A stretch of 64,000 bases of DNA from Isoetes taiwanensis (Eukaryota; Streptophyta; Lycopodiopsida; Isoetales; Isoetaceae), in contig JAJEKV010000065.1 in NCBI GenBank assembly GCA_021234155.1, positions 7,647,333 to 7,711,332 on the forward strand, read 5' to 3'. The position numbers and the translations under genes were made by a program. The notes beneath the pieces were generated by a model. It did no database searches. It was not told where the DNA came from and saw only the letters and a program-made list of their open reading frames with translations. This document shows, in pieces, positions 1 through 10,554 of this stretch (its first letter is position 1; the number at the start of each line of letters is the position of its first letter).

Positions 1-1697
1 TCCAATTACATCCAATGTGGCAGAAGGCAGAAAATGTGTTGAAAGTCAGGTTGTGTTTTTATAGTCTCGGTTTTTATAGTTCCCAAATACATGCTAGTAC
101 ATTCTGAGCTTTCCTGAGCTCAAGATACTGTTGAAAGATAGGGCAATACATAAAAGTATTTAAATGTACTTCCCTCTATAAGAAAAGTGTTGAATACATA
201 CATCTGTAACACAGTGACACTGTGTGTGACCTAGTTATATATTGAGTTTTGTATGTATGTCTGGAATACGTTGGAGTACATTTTCTACATATTTATACAT
301 ATCATGTACATAATATGTACGATGTTGTGTTATAGTAGTTGAATGTATATTAAATCATGGCCCGACTGCCATAGAACTAATGCAATGTCTGCAATTCGTA
401 AGTAGCTTTAATTTATGTTTTACTTATACATGCCGCTTTTTTCCTTGCAGAGTGAATTGTATGAGATGTTCAAAGATGAACATCCTGGGTCTGTCCCATA
501 GGAAACAATTTGAGATTTCGCATCCAAATTTTACGTCCATATCCTTGACAGCTTGTACGTAAGGTATCCTCCCCAATGCTTAACACTAAGCAAGCCTGCA
601 AATAAGGTCAGATGTTAATATAGATAACTTCCCAAGTCAAAAATTTATATAAATGACCCCCACGGCCAATCAGTCTCTCAGATCACCACGATCTGACTCC
701 GCAATCCCAAGCAGGATGCTTTTGCGGTTCTCCATACTCAGGCTTAAAGGTTGGAATTTACACAGGCTCAATTGACCAAGATGAACTTCTAGAGATGGCA
801 AGAGGTTATGGCGGGTAGTTTGGCTATTATGACAAAGCAGAGCTGAATATTTTGCTTGTCTCCATGACAAGCTATTTGTCTCCATGACAACTCGTCTCCA
901 CGATAAACTACTTGTCTCCTTGACAAGCTTTCTTTTTCTCTACTACTGATGCTTCAGCTTCACTTGTAGCAGTAGTCGTCAAATCCTCCTTACTTGGATG
1001 CCACGCTCCAAAGATTTGCCAGCTCACTCATATTCTTGATCCCAACACTCTTTTAGACTAGGTTCAATCCAACTGTACTTGCAACACGAACTTGCAAGAT
1101 TCTTGATGTGTCGCACCCTTAAAGTATGATGCCACCACTGGTTCCATCTTCTTGGTTCAAATCAGAAATAGACTCCTTTTCTCCCTCCCTTTTTTAAAAA
1201 ATAAAAATAAAAATACGTTCTATATTCGATGGTTTTGTTTGTTTTTGAGGGTTTGTTGTTTCGAGTGGGGAAGGTCCCACTTCCTCTAGCCCCCCGGGAC
1301 TCTTTGGGACCAATTAGGGTCCGAATTGGAGCTTTGAGAAGGATTAGTAGAACCCACAAAGGCCCTTAGACCGGTTAGTCCCCAGGTGGATTTATTATTT
1401 GTCTTTGGTTTGTGGGTGATGGTATGAGTTGAGACATGTGCTTTTTGCTTTACTTGGATGCTTTCTTTGGATGATGATTTGGTTGGGCGTTCGGATGGAT
1501 GCTGAGTGTCTGACTTCCTGTTGTTGTAGTTTGAGTTGGTCCTCCACCTGGGCCTAGTCGGAATCTTTGTGTTGCACTTCGTGCCTTTGCTTTGTGGGTT
1601 CTTTCATGACTCTTTCTCCAATTCAAATCAGAAATAGAAATTCTAATCCCAGTGATGTTCCCACAGCCCATAGATTCCCAGAAGAATCGCAAACTTC
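1..1697. other. No recognised gene; probable interior of a truncated minus-strand LTR element towards its right end
   Basis: I see no coding region that resembles a known family. The only notable structure is a short hairpin-forming repeat at about 855-935, listed separately. The part next to 1698 should be the leader of the element whose LTR lies at 1712-2720, because a primer-binding site in minus orientation separates them. How far left that element extends is not visible; no second copy of the LTR is in the window. Confidence 0.4.
850..935. repeat. Short tandem repeat of palindromic units
   Basis: Four nearly adjacent units of about 18-20 bp read variants of CTTGTCTCCATGACAAG. Each unit is itself an inverted repeat, CTTGTC facing GACAAG around a five-base spacer, so each can form a small hairpin. 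Units three and four carry substitutions (CACGATAA and CCTTGACAAG). Confidence 0.6.
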
Positions 1698-1709
1698 ACT
1701 CTGATACCA
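1698..1709 (-). other. Primer-binding site, tRNA-iMet type
   Basis: The reverse complement reads TGGTATCAGAGT, the standard plant initiator-methionine tRNA primer site of LTR retrotransposons. It sits two bases from the LTR that ends at 1712, which sets the element's orientation as minus. Confidence 0.7.
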
Positions 1710-1711
1710 CT

Positions 1712-2720
1712 TGATACGATTCAATGATTTATGGGGAACTAAGCAACTGATCAACAACATCTTATTTGAAGAGCAAGATCCAAGTACAATATATATCAAA
1801 CAAACTGATTGTTTACATGATTAACCACCCAACCGGATCCACAGGGTTTTGGCAATGCAAATGGCAACTGGCTTCAAGTCTCTGGCTACTCCGCGTAGCT
1901 CTAGAGCAAAACTGTCATTCTGCTTATCAGATAAAAGGAATCCACTTCTAGAGCACAAATCCTCCTCTGAACTAATCAGTAACTCCTTCTCTAGTCTCCG
2001 TTGCGGAATAGTTGTTAATCTCTGATACTAAGCTGGTTTACAGCAGAACTCAGCTCCAAATCAAGGCCCAGCAATCCCGAGCAGAGGTCGGCCAGCTTCA
2101 GCACTAACTTGGCTTTGCTATGATCGAATCGGTCGATCTTCTAAAGGCTTTGGGTCTTCCGCTGTACAGAACCCGCTGCTTATGTATGTGCTCTCAATGC
2201 CGGGGTCATCGCCCATGATCCTTCTGCTCTCTAAGATTTTCTGTTCACCGTCCAAGAGTCATTATTCATGTCCCAATAATTGTTGTTTCATGTCCCTTCT
2301 TCCCCCTGTAACAGGTTCGTTCTACTCCTTTTATGCCTTCGTTGCCTTTTCCCAAGTAACGGTCACCTTTTAAAGATATATTTGATGCTCTTCCCTCTTT
2401 ATTTGAGTGTCCACCTTGTTTTAAAAGTGCCTGTTGGCCTAATATTAGTCAATGCCCCTTTATGGTTCTCTAACCTCATCCTTATGTGGCAACCGCCTTT
2501 CCATTTGTTGTTTCACCTTTTAATATCCTGATGCCACCTTTGCCTTTTATTAGACTTTCCAATAATAAAGATCTCTAGTGATGCATGTCTCTCCTTCCAA
2601 TGATTATCTCTTACTTTCAATAAGTAATATTTGCCATATTTCCACAACTTTGCCATATTTTGCCATGCCACATAACCCTAGTTGCCGTGGACCACTCCCC
2701 TCGTGCTTGACTCCGTATCA
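1712..2720 (-). repeat. Orphan long terminal repeat (5' LTR of a minus-strand element)
   Basis: The segment starts TGATACG and ends CGTATCA, a perfect 7-bp inverted terminal pair with TG...CA ends, and has a tRNA-iMet primer-binding site just outside its left edge. These are the boundary hallmarks of an LTR. Its length, about 1.0 kb, is ordinary for plant elements. No second copy occurs in the window, so the partner LTR is either further left or lost. The purine-rich tract begins almost directly after the right end. The superfamily cannot be assigned because no coding region is attached. Confidence 0.6.
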
Positions 2721-2732
2721 GGAACGGATCTC

Positions 2733-4080
2733 TTAAGGGAGAAAGGAAAAAGAAAAAGGGATGATGAAAGGGGGAAAGTGAAGGCAAAAAGGCGCAGGAA
2801 AAAAGGGAGAAAAAGGGCATGGGAAAACGGGAAAGAAAAGGGGAAAAGGGGAGGAAAAACTAGCATTGGAAAAGGGAAAGGGAAAGGGGGGGGAGGAAAA
2901 AAGGACACCGAGAAAAAGGGACGAGGGAAAGGATGGGGAAAAGAGAATAAGGGAAGGAAAAAGGGGAACAAGAAAAGGTGGCAGAGAGGGAAGGGGAAAA
3001 TGGCATGGGAAAGGGAAAGGGAAAGGGAAAGGGAAAGGGGGAAAGGGAAGGGAAAAAGGGCACGAGAAAAAAAAAAGATGGAAAGAGGAAAAAGAGCACG
3101 GACAAAAAGGGACTGAGGAGAAGCTGGAGAAAAGGGAAAAGGGGAAGGCAAAAGAGCATGAAAAAGGAAATAAAAAAGAAAAGGGGAAGAGGCTTGAGAT
3201 CATTTGATCGCATCCAAAGGCCAAGACTTATCACACGATCTCCCACCAAGGAAAAAAGGAGGAGGAAAAGGGGAACATGAATGGCAAATAGGCACAGGAA
3301 AAAGGGAAAGATGGAAAGGGGAAAAGGAAAAAAGGGCATGGAAAAAAGGGGAAGAGTGCATGGGGAAGAGGGTGAAAAGGGAAAAAATGGCATGGGAAAA
3401 GGGAAAGAGTGCATGGGCAAAAGGGTGATGAAAAGGGGAAAATGGCATGGGAAAAGGAAAAGAGAAGAGAAAAAGAAAAAGGAAGGGAGTAAGATAAGGG
3501 AAAAATGACACGGGAAAAAGGGGAAGAGGGAAAGGCCGAGGAAAAGGAAAAAAAAAATGGAAAAGAAAAACAAAAAGGGAAAATAAAAAGGAGAGGTGAA
3601 AAGAAAGGAAAGATGGCACGAGAAAAAAGGGAAGAGAGAAAGGGTGAGGAAAGGAGGAAAATGAAAGGAAAAACGAGCACGAAGAAAGGGGGAAGAGAAA
3701 AAGGATGGGAAAAAGGGGAAGAAAAAAAAGGCATGGGAAAAGGCAAGTGGAATAGAAAAGGGGGAAAGGCGGAAAGGGCACGAGAAAAAGGAAAATAGGA
3801 GGGAAGGAAAAAAGAGAACGGGAAAAGGAGAAGAGGTAAAGGGAAGGGAAAGAAGGCATGGGAAAAGGGAACGAGAAAAGAAAAAGGGAGGGAAAAAGAG
3901 CACACGGCAAAAGAAAGAGGGAAAGGGTGGAAGAAAAAGGAAAAAGGAAGATAAATAAGCACGGGAGAAAGTAGAAGAATAAAAGACTGGGGAAAAGAGA
4001 AGGAATGGAGAAAGGGAAAGGGAAAGGGAGGGGGAAAGAAACGGGGAAAAGGGCATAGAAAAAGGGGAATGAGGGAAAGT
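2733..4080. repeat. Long polypurine/polypyrimidine tract
   Basis: The plus strand is almost pure G and A for about 1.35 kb, built from GGGAAAA and GGAAAGG words with recurring GGCATGGGAAAA phrases. One mixed-sequence interruption lies at about 3195-3250. The repeating GGCATGGGAAAAGGG motif suggests a degenerate satellite rather than simple drift. Such tracts can form triplex (H-DNA) structures. Long open frames on both strands here are a by-product of composition (Lys/Glu/Arg on one strand, Phe/Pro/Ser on the other) and are not genes. The tract abuts the FCP1-like fragment and may have replaced its first half. Confidence 0.9.
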
Positions 4081-4088
4081 GGTCCAGC

Positions 4089-4523
4089 ATGGCTAAGAGT
4101 AATGTTGACTTGTTGGTGAGAAAGTTGCTGCAGGAATATAAGGGCAGATTTCTTTTTATTTGGAATCAGGATGACTGCACCAACACAAAGTTAAAAGTGG
4201 TTAATAAGCCAATTTTCTTTAAGGATCTGTCCAAAATGTACCAGAAATACTAGAAATACCAAGTGAAAAACACATTATTGATAGATGACAGCAGATATAA
4301 GGGTTCCGCCAACCAGCCGAACACCATGATATGTCCAAGTAGTTTTTCTCCGGACACGTTGGATTCCAATTTCCTTTTGGAGCAACTCAAACCATGGCTG
4401 GAAAGATTTCTGGCTGTAGAAAGTGTGCCTGCTTATGTGATGGAAAATCAAATATGGAACATGTGGGATTCTGAAGAGTCGCGCAACTGCATGAAAATAC
4501 TCGACAAGTATTTTCATAAATGA
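4089..4523 (+). pseudogene. FCP1/NIF-like HAD phosphatase domain, C-terminal half
   Basis: The frame from the ATG at 4089 carries the hallmarks of the second half of an FCP1-homology (NLI-interacting factor-like) HAD phosphatase domain: an FIWNQDDCT segment, then KPIFFKDLSKMY, then NTLLIDDSRYKG with the paired aspartates of the last HAD motif, then a closing segment with NQIW where the family usually has NPFG. The family dephosphorylates proteins such as the RNA polymerase II tail. The first half, with the DxDx nucleophile motif, is missing, and the polypurine tract lies where it should be. One in-frame TAG at about 4254 breaks the frame. The TGA at 4521 may be the natural end. The Ulp1-like gene follows 80 bp downstream on the same strand, so the two could once have been one polyprotein or a two-gene unit. 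I am fairly sure of the family and sure that this copy cannot be a working phosphatase. Confidence 0.6.
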
Positions 4524-4606
4524 ATCTTGTAAAACTCTTTGAAAGTCAATATAAGTAAAAAAAAAATCTATGATATGTGTCGTACTTTTTCAATTTACAA
4601 TAGTGA

Positions 4607-5494
4607 ATGGATTGTGAGCAAATGTTCTCATGTGTGTTTAGAACTAGAGATGATAGAGCTTCTGCAGTCCCTGTCCATCTAAAGCCACATACACATTTGG
4701 AAGTGGTGCTGAGTGGAACTGAAACTGTCGTGATTAGCTCCACCGACATCAAAATTTTGGAAGCTGATACACAATGGTTCAATGATCAATTGATCCTCCT
4801 CTTCTCAAGGTGATACTTTCATCTGATTTGTGATCATCAGGATTGAGCCATCATATGCATATGTTTGTAGATACATGGAATACTACTAACAATAAGGAAA
4901 CATGTGAATCTGGATAAGTGTCAGTACATGTTTGTGCCTGCTCGTGATGGACATCACTGGACCTGTTTTCTGATCGTAAGCCGCGCGTGTCTCGCACAGA
5001 AATATAAACCAGGGATATATCACTTTGATAGCATGGGCTTGCATGGCAGAAGCAGACATATTGAGAGGTTAGTGCTTGCTCATTGCATTTTGCTGTTATC
5101 ACACAATGACAACAAACTTTGAATGCAGGTTTCTGGAATTGCTTGGACACAATAATTTCTGCTTTATAACCCCAGATGTTGTGAAAATTTCCAGAACGTA
5201 TCTTCAAACCGATGGTCATTCATGTAGCCCTGCCATATATTCGTTTATGCACAAATTTGTGAGGGGATACTTGAAAGGAATGAATATATTGTTGTCTGAT
5301 CTAGTAAGTTAACTCAAATGCAGCAGGCAAACCAAACTCTGTTATTGACAAAGTGTGGTTAACTGCAGGTTGTGGACATTTCAGACCAGGATCTAGTTAA
5401 TGTTAGAGTGTTCATGCTTGAAATTTTAAGATTAGAAGCAACAAAAGCTGGAACTGAAAGGAACGTATGTATTGGGAGGTATGTAGGTGCATGA
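4607..5494 (+). CDS. Ulp1/SENP-like cysteine protease domain (peptidase C48), four exons
   Basis: Reading across short introns gives a Ulp1-type catalytic domain, the fold that removes SUMO or related modifiers. The order is DTQWFNDQLI (usual WLND entry strand), FVPARDGHHW with catalytic His near 4955, IYHFDSMG with Asp at 5027, and LQTDGHSCS with the oxyanion Gln at 5205 and nucleophile Cys at 5223. Exons are about 4607-4809, 4897-5067, 5129-5303 and 5369-5494. Donors GTTAGT at 5068 and GTAAGT at 5304 with GCAG acceptors keep the frame. The first acceptor, at 4896, is my least certain call. The last exon could also splice on at 5478 instead of ending at the TGA at 5492. The upstream limit is unknown. 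A complete catalytic set with spliceable introns suggests this copy is, or recently was, functional. Ulp1 genes are known passengers of several eukaryotic DNA transposons, which fits the transposase-like gene facing it 227 bp away. Confidence 0.65.
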
Positions 5495-5720
5495 GTCACC
5501 TCGTACTTTAAAATCACTGCATATATTTCTTATATACATAATTGTTACTGTAACCTCGATTCATTTGACTGAAAATTCATATTCAATTGTATGTTCTTTG
5601 TCATAAAATAAGGCATCAAGTGTTCAAAAGAATTCAAATCTTCAAAAGAAATCAAGACAAACTCATTTTCATAGCCGAAGTACAAAACTTCAGATGAGTT
5701 CTGAAAATTACAGAATGGTT

Positions 5721-7390
5721 TTACATTTCATCCTCATCAGAAAGAACTTCGGGTAAATTCTGTAAAATTTTCTCCTCATCTAAAGGATCCAGCCTATATA
5801 CATTCCTGTTTTGACGTTTAGTTGGTGGCATGTGAAGTCTGATTGCACAGATCTATGTTGTGAATACTATGCCTAGGGCGTCTTTACTGCAAAGATCATA
5901 GCTGACGGTTGATCTTGCGCCCTTCTTATAATACATACCTTCTATGACACTATCACTGGTGAGGTACCATGTTCCATTGAGTTAGAAGTCTTTCTCCACT
6001 ATCCATTTTGGTTTTGTGCACATCAGAATCCAAAATTCAGCACCCTCAGCATTCCCTTTCAGAGCAACGACAGCAAAATTATCACCAACTCTAAGTGCCT
6101 CTGCTAACATCGTGGGATTAGAGGAGAACATGGACCTGCTGGATTTAAGGTCCTCAATGTCAGCATGCACATTGGAGGATGGTACAATAACTTGAAGTTT
6201 TCAATCATCAACATAGTGCTTGTTCACACAACTGTTCCACATGCCATCCAAGCAATGGCTGCAGAAGCATGAAAGTTCCCTCATGTGCAAATTCAATGGA
6301 GATTCAGGATTGAATACATGTACACAATGGATCTGCCTAGTGTCCAAAATCCTTTCTCCATCCCATGCTTTTTTTCTATCTATATCCTCCACCTTGACTT
6401 CCCAAGAGAACCTTTTTATATTTTTCCTCTTGCTGGTTTCAGATGTGTTCATCCACTCGGATGTTCCACAAGTAAACATCTCTTCAGCAACTTCTACCAC
6501 TTCATGAGCATTACCCAATTTTATGCTGCCCTATTTTAATTGCAGTTGTCTTAACCATCTCTTCAACTCAGCAGCCTTGCCATCGTGTTCACCTTTCCCG
6601 TGGTTAGAACCAAAAAAATTGCACATCATATAAACTTCATTGTCGTTTGTGTACCTAGCCACAAAGTAAAATGGTCTAGAAGCCTTGAATTGAGATGTTG
6701 CACCATCTGAAAACACATAATGTCTCTTTGGCACCCTTCCTTTCTGCTCCAGATATTTGTGGTGCTTCATGAAGTACTATTGCATGAATAGAGTATCGTG
6801 TTCTCTATCATCTGATACATAGTAATGTGTTTCCTTGATAATCTCATCTGCTACTGAGTCGTACTGATATGTTATTTAAACCAAAATGGTAATCTGGTTA
6901 TTGACCCAGCGTATCGACTGCACCTCCTCTTGTTCCTTGAATGTATAGTTCTCTGTAAAATCCACTACCGAAAGACATGCATCTGCTGGGAGATTCTCTA
7001 GAAGCTCCTTAAATTGTTTTGCCTGCCATTGGTACCTGAAATTATGCAGTGGAAAGATTTTTAAACGCTCTTTCATTTTATCTAGAAGCTCCTTGAGTTC
7101 TGTCTCATTGTATGCTGAGTTAATCTCCTATCAAAACTCAAGACGTTGTCTTTTTCATAGTCAATGTGCTCCTATTTCACTTTCCTGTTACTGCCACTTT
7201 CTTCCATGGGACAAGTCTGAAACTTCTTGATTCCACACAGCTCACAATCTCCAAGGATGCACGCCTTCTTGTGAAACTCATCTAATTCACTCTTTGGACA
7301 TAATATAGATCTCCACAGGCTTCCTGTACTTGCAATTTTATGCTGGTGTGCCCTGAATTGACCAAGTTCATGTGATCTTTGCATGCAATA
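5721..7390 (-). pseudogene. DDE-type transposase-like protein, C-terminal half, with in-frame stops
   Basis: One minus-strand frame runs from about 7130 to the stop at 5721 and carries a D-D-D/E pattern. SVVDFTENY (Asp near 6960) is followed by YVFSDGATSQFK (Asp near 6705), then GSNHGKGEHDG (acidic residue near 6582), then a cysteine block ELSCFCSHC. A segment at 7172-7390 adds a zinc-ribbon-like cluster (CILGDCELCG), with a frameshift at about 7100-7130 joining it. I recall the SDGA..QFK and HGKG..DG signatures from uncharacterised transposon-like proteins of animals and other eukaryotes, but cannot name the superfamily with confidence. Six premature stops interrupt the frame, while no indel does so between 7076 and 5721. 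It converges tail to tail with the Ulp1 gene. The N-terminal part is absent here; matching N-terminal pieces lie at 11.0-11.76 and 25.8 kb on the other strand. Confidence 0.6.
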
Positions 7391-7782
7391 GATTATTGTA
7401 GTGTTTGTTAAACTGATTTCAGAGGGTGTCTCGGGAAAGATGCCAAGGATGAATCAAGCTACAATATGATTGATTGGCCTGTCTAGTTCCATATAAACTC
7501 TACCTATGTTCAAACTAAGATACTGAGATTGGTTAGAAAATCTCAATATCTCTTGTTTGGAAACAAGAATGTTAGTAGAGTTATATTCCTACATCTATAT
7601 ACAACTGGAGTTGTGAATACATCTTATTTGCCCAGTATGTTCAAGCGAGGCTTGGGGTAAAACATATGGGTCGCAATATATAAGCTGGGCTTGTATAGGT
7701 TTTATGAGATGTATATTATGCCTTATAGCCATAGATTGGCAAAGCAGTGAATATGTGTTAGAACAAGTAGTCAAGGAAATTG
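7391..7782. other. No recognised feature
   Basis: This AT-rich spacer lies between the transposase-like pseudogene and the LTR starting at 7783. The one modest ORF on the minus strand resembles nothing I know. It is where the N-terminal exons of the minus-strand transposase-like gene would be expected, but I cannot find them. Confidence 0.5.
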
Positions 7783-9218
7783 TGACGTTCCACATATTTA
7801 TACGGTGTACGTATAAATATATTGATACGTCACGGGCCGAGGATACGCCATCATGGGGGTATGTAAACTAACCACAAAGGATTAATTTAGCTATGCTAAA
7901 TTAAAAAGGGTTTAATTAAAGGTTAATTACCTATAATTAAGGGATAATTATCTAATTAACTTAATTAAGCTAATTAAGTTAAGCTAAATAATTAATTAAA
8001 AGGAGGACACCTGGCCAAACTCGATTGGCCAGTGGGAGACTGCTGCAAATTGGATCCCCATCCCAATTTGCCCCAAATCGAATCCAGGGAGAGGAGCTGC
8101 TGGGCGCCCAGGCTGCTTGAAGATGGAGATCCCACATGACAATGGTTCCAGCCAGAATTCGTGTTAGTAGATAGATTAGTTTGATATTTCTAGGGCCAGC
8201 GCCTCTGTCAGGCTTCTTTGCTCGTCTTTGATGATGATTAACCCTTGTCTGATAGTTAGAACTGTTCTCAACTATTGATTATGCTTTGTGATAGATGGAT
8301 GAATGTATCTTTGGTAGTATCTCTGTTAGTTCTTCCAGAAAGCAGGGATTAAGGGGGTAGAGACCTCTGTGATCTATGTCCATTAGTAATGCCCCATGGT
8401 ACCCTAATAGCTTTGTGTACAAGATCCCATAGAATCTATGGCATCATTGAAGGTGACAAGGGCCGTAGTGATGAAGTGTGGGGTGGGGGTACAAGATCCC
8501 ATCGAGCTAGGAAGCTATGGCATCATTGAAGGTGTGATCATCACACTTTGAAGATAAAGGTCGGGTAGGTGCGGATGCGGGGGTCGCCGATGCGGCACGT
8601 ATTCTCTAGCTCACCCATGGATTCACTGCGACTCAGGAAGGGACTTCTCGACGCCTGCCTCATCGGACCGGGAGATGTAACCGGAGTAGTCCCGAAGAGT
8701 GATACCTTGGGATTGCGTCTCCGGAAGGCTACAATGGCGCCATAGCTTGATTCAACTCATCTGCAAAGTGTGCACAGGAGGGGCGGATGGAGTGGACAAC
8801 CCTAGCCAATGTTCTATGCCAGCCAATGCCATGTTAAGATTCTGTCTGATGATCTCCTGGGACCTAGCCGTCAGTCGATCCTCATTGGAGTCTGAGCCGG
8901 GTAGAACCTTGGGTTTGGGGTGTTTTCCTTAGCATTAGATGTATCTTCTCTGTTATCATCAGTTGGATGGATGTGCCACCCTTCGTGGTGGTTATTTATG
9001 ATATGATTATGCTGTATGCTAACTTGTATTCACGCTTCCGCGACATAAGAGTCCCATTGAAGGCGTGGGCGAATGACACCTCCGTGTCCTTCACCCGGGC
9101 ATCTTCCTATAGATGGTCCGAGTTAGACGGAGGGCCCTGCTCATGGTGAATTGATCACCGGAGGGGAAAGTCCCTGTATGTATACGTCCGGAGCGCCGTA
9201 TATGTTCAGGGAGCGTCA
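7783..9218 (+). repeat. Orphan long terminal repeat (5' LTR of a plus-strand element)
   Basis: The segment begins TGACG and ends CGTCA, a TG...CA pair with inverted 5-bp ends, and is followed after three bases by a plus-strand tRNA-iMet primer-binding site. It is long, about 1.44 kb. Its first part contains a run of TTAATTAA-type words at about 7880-8000. At about 8416-8530 a phrase of roughly 40 bp, GTACAAGATCCCAT to GCATCATTGAAGG, occurs twice. No matching second LTR is in the window, so the element is truncated or the partner has been lost. Confidence 0.6.
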
Positions 9219-9221
9219 TAG

Positions 9222-9234
9222 TGGTATCAGAGCC
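9222..9234 (+). other. Primer-binding site, tRNA-iMet type
   Basis: TGGTATCAGAGCC lies three bases after the LTR end at 9218. It matches the common initiator-methionine tRNA primer site and places the interior of this element to the right. Confidence 0.75.
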
Positions 9235-9937
9235 ATGATTTCGGCTGACCGAAATCATAGCACTGACTAAATCTCTAACCCGTTAGATCGGTAGTTGAGT
9301 GGGAGTTAAGCTAGTTGGACTGCCTAACTTCTCGGTGATTTAGTCTTGTGCTAGGTTGATGTGATAATTTGTGAGATTTAGGAAGTTTAGGGCGATTTTG
9401 GAGGGAAAAAGGTGTGACTGGAGGACCCAGGTTTAGATGGGCCATAACTTTTTGTAGGTAGCTCGGATGAAGGCGAAAATGGTTCCAACGGCTCGGGCAC
9501 ATCCCAAATACCCTAGAGGGTACGTTTCCCGAGGTTCAAATGGCGACCCCAAGGCTAGAATCCAAGATGGGCGCTGCTTGCGGATTAGGTGTTTAGAATT
9601 AAAAGTTATGAGCATATAACGCAGCCAGCGCCCATATACGATCCGACGTATAAAAATACGCGTCCGTTTAAAAAAAAAAAAAAATTCGTAAAAGTTTTAA
9701 AAAGAAAAAAAGTTAGTTTCAAAATTTGTGTTTCCTCTTTTTGGAACTGTGTTTCTGTAGCCGCCTATCTTCCGCCATAGCCGCCGGACTTGAGCTCTCC
9801 TGCCGTCATAGCCGACCTTGACTAGTACCCTGCTTCTGTCTTCACATCCTAGCGCCTCCATATAGGACCTAGCGCCGCCTATTTTTTCTCCGAAGCACCC
9901 TTCTTCTTTTTGTTGGCCATACCTACCGTCTGTCATC
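9235..9937 (+). other. Non-coding leader of the truncated LTR element
   Basis: No convincing coding region is seen. A run of A residues lies at about 9670-9684. The next long frame begins at an ATG at 9938, so this looks like a 0.7-kb untranslated leader, long but not unusual for plant elements. Confidence 0.4.
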
Positions 9938-10554
9938 ATGCCGCGCTTCAAACTCACTGTTGATCTGAAAACCATGAATGTTTATCAGCTTTACAGTGTG
10001 TTAGTAGATCATCTTGCAGATGATAGTGATATGGTTGACACTGTTCTAAGCCTTCTTGTTACCCATTTTGTAGAGGGCCGTAGAATCCCATATCCTATCT
10101 TCCATTTTAATGAACGCTTCCTTATGAAGCTGAATGAGGCCAACACGGCCTATACTTTGGTAGAGCAGCCTGATCAAGCCCAAGCCATAGTTAAGTTCTA
10201 TCCGCTATAGCGAGCCCAGATGAAGACCCCATAGAACTTACACGAGAGGAATCCCAGAGGATTATGCACCTTGCGAGGATAGAGAAACTGCAGCAGATTG
10301 CTAGTGGCCTTCCAGCAGAAAGAGCTGTCCGCTTTTATTACCTAGGGAGAGGCTATGTGCTCATGTATTTGGATCATTATAATCTTCCCCCTTTCTATTG
10401 GAATGAAGAATTACATAGCTTTATCTTCGACAATCTTCCACCTAGCTTCACACAGGACTGCATGGATCTCATAAAAGCCGACATGCAAGCTCGACCGGCC
10501 CGATATCATGCAGAGATCGCACGGCACAACGTTATTGAGATTGCATTACTCTAA
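9938..10554 (+). pseudogene. Unrecognised ORF of about 205 codons, one frameshift
   Basis: Two frames join across a single frameshift near 10205: 9938-10210, beginning MPRFKLTVDLKTMNVYQLYS, and a second that ends at 10554 with HNVIEIALL. The joined protein is acidic and helix-rich, with no zinc knuckle, protease or transmembrane segment that I can see. Its position 0.7 kb after an LTR and primer-binding site suggests a gag or accessory protein of that element, but I do not recognise the fold. Nothing after it looks like reverse transcriptase, so the element is non-autonomous or truncated. Confidence 0.35.

Noticed and set aside
2678-4090. Several long ORFs on both strands (up to 398 codons)
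   Set aside because: They are produced by the purine-rich composition, overlap in all frames, and encode only Lys/Glu/Gly/Arg or Phe/Pro/Ser strings.
5721-7390. Translation with a variant genetic code or RNA-edited stops
   Set aside because: Neighbouring nuclear genes use the standard code, the stops are of all three kinds, and decay by C-to-T change is simpler.
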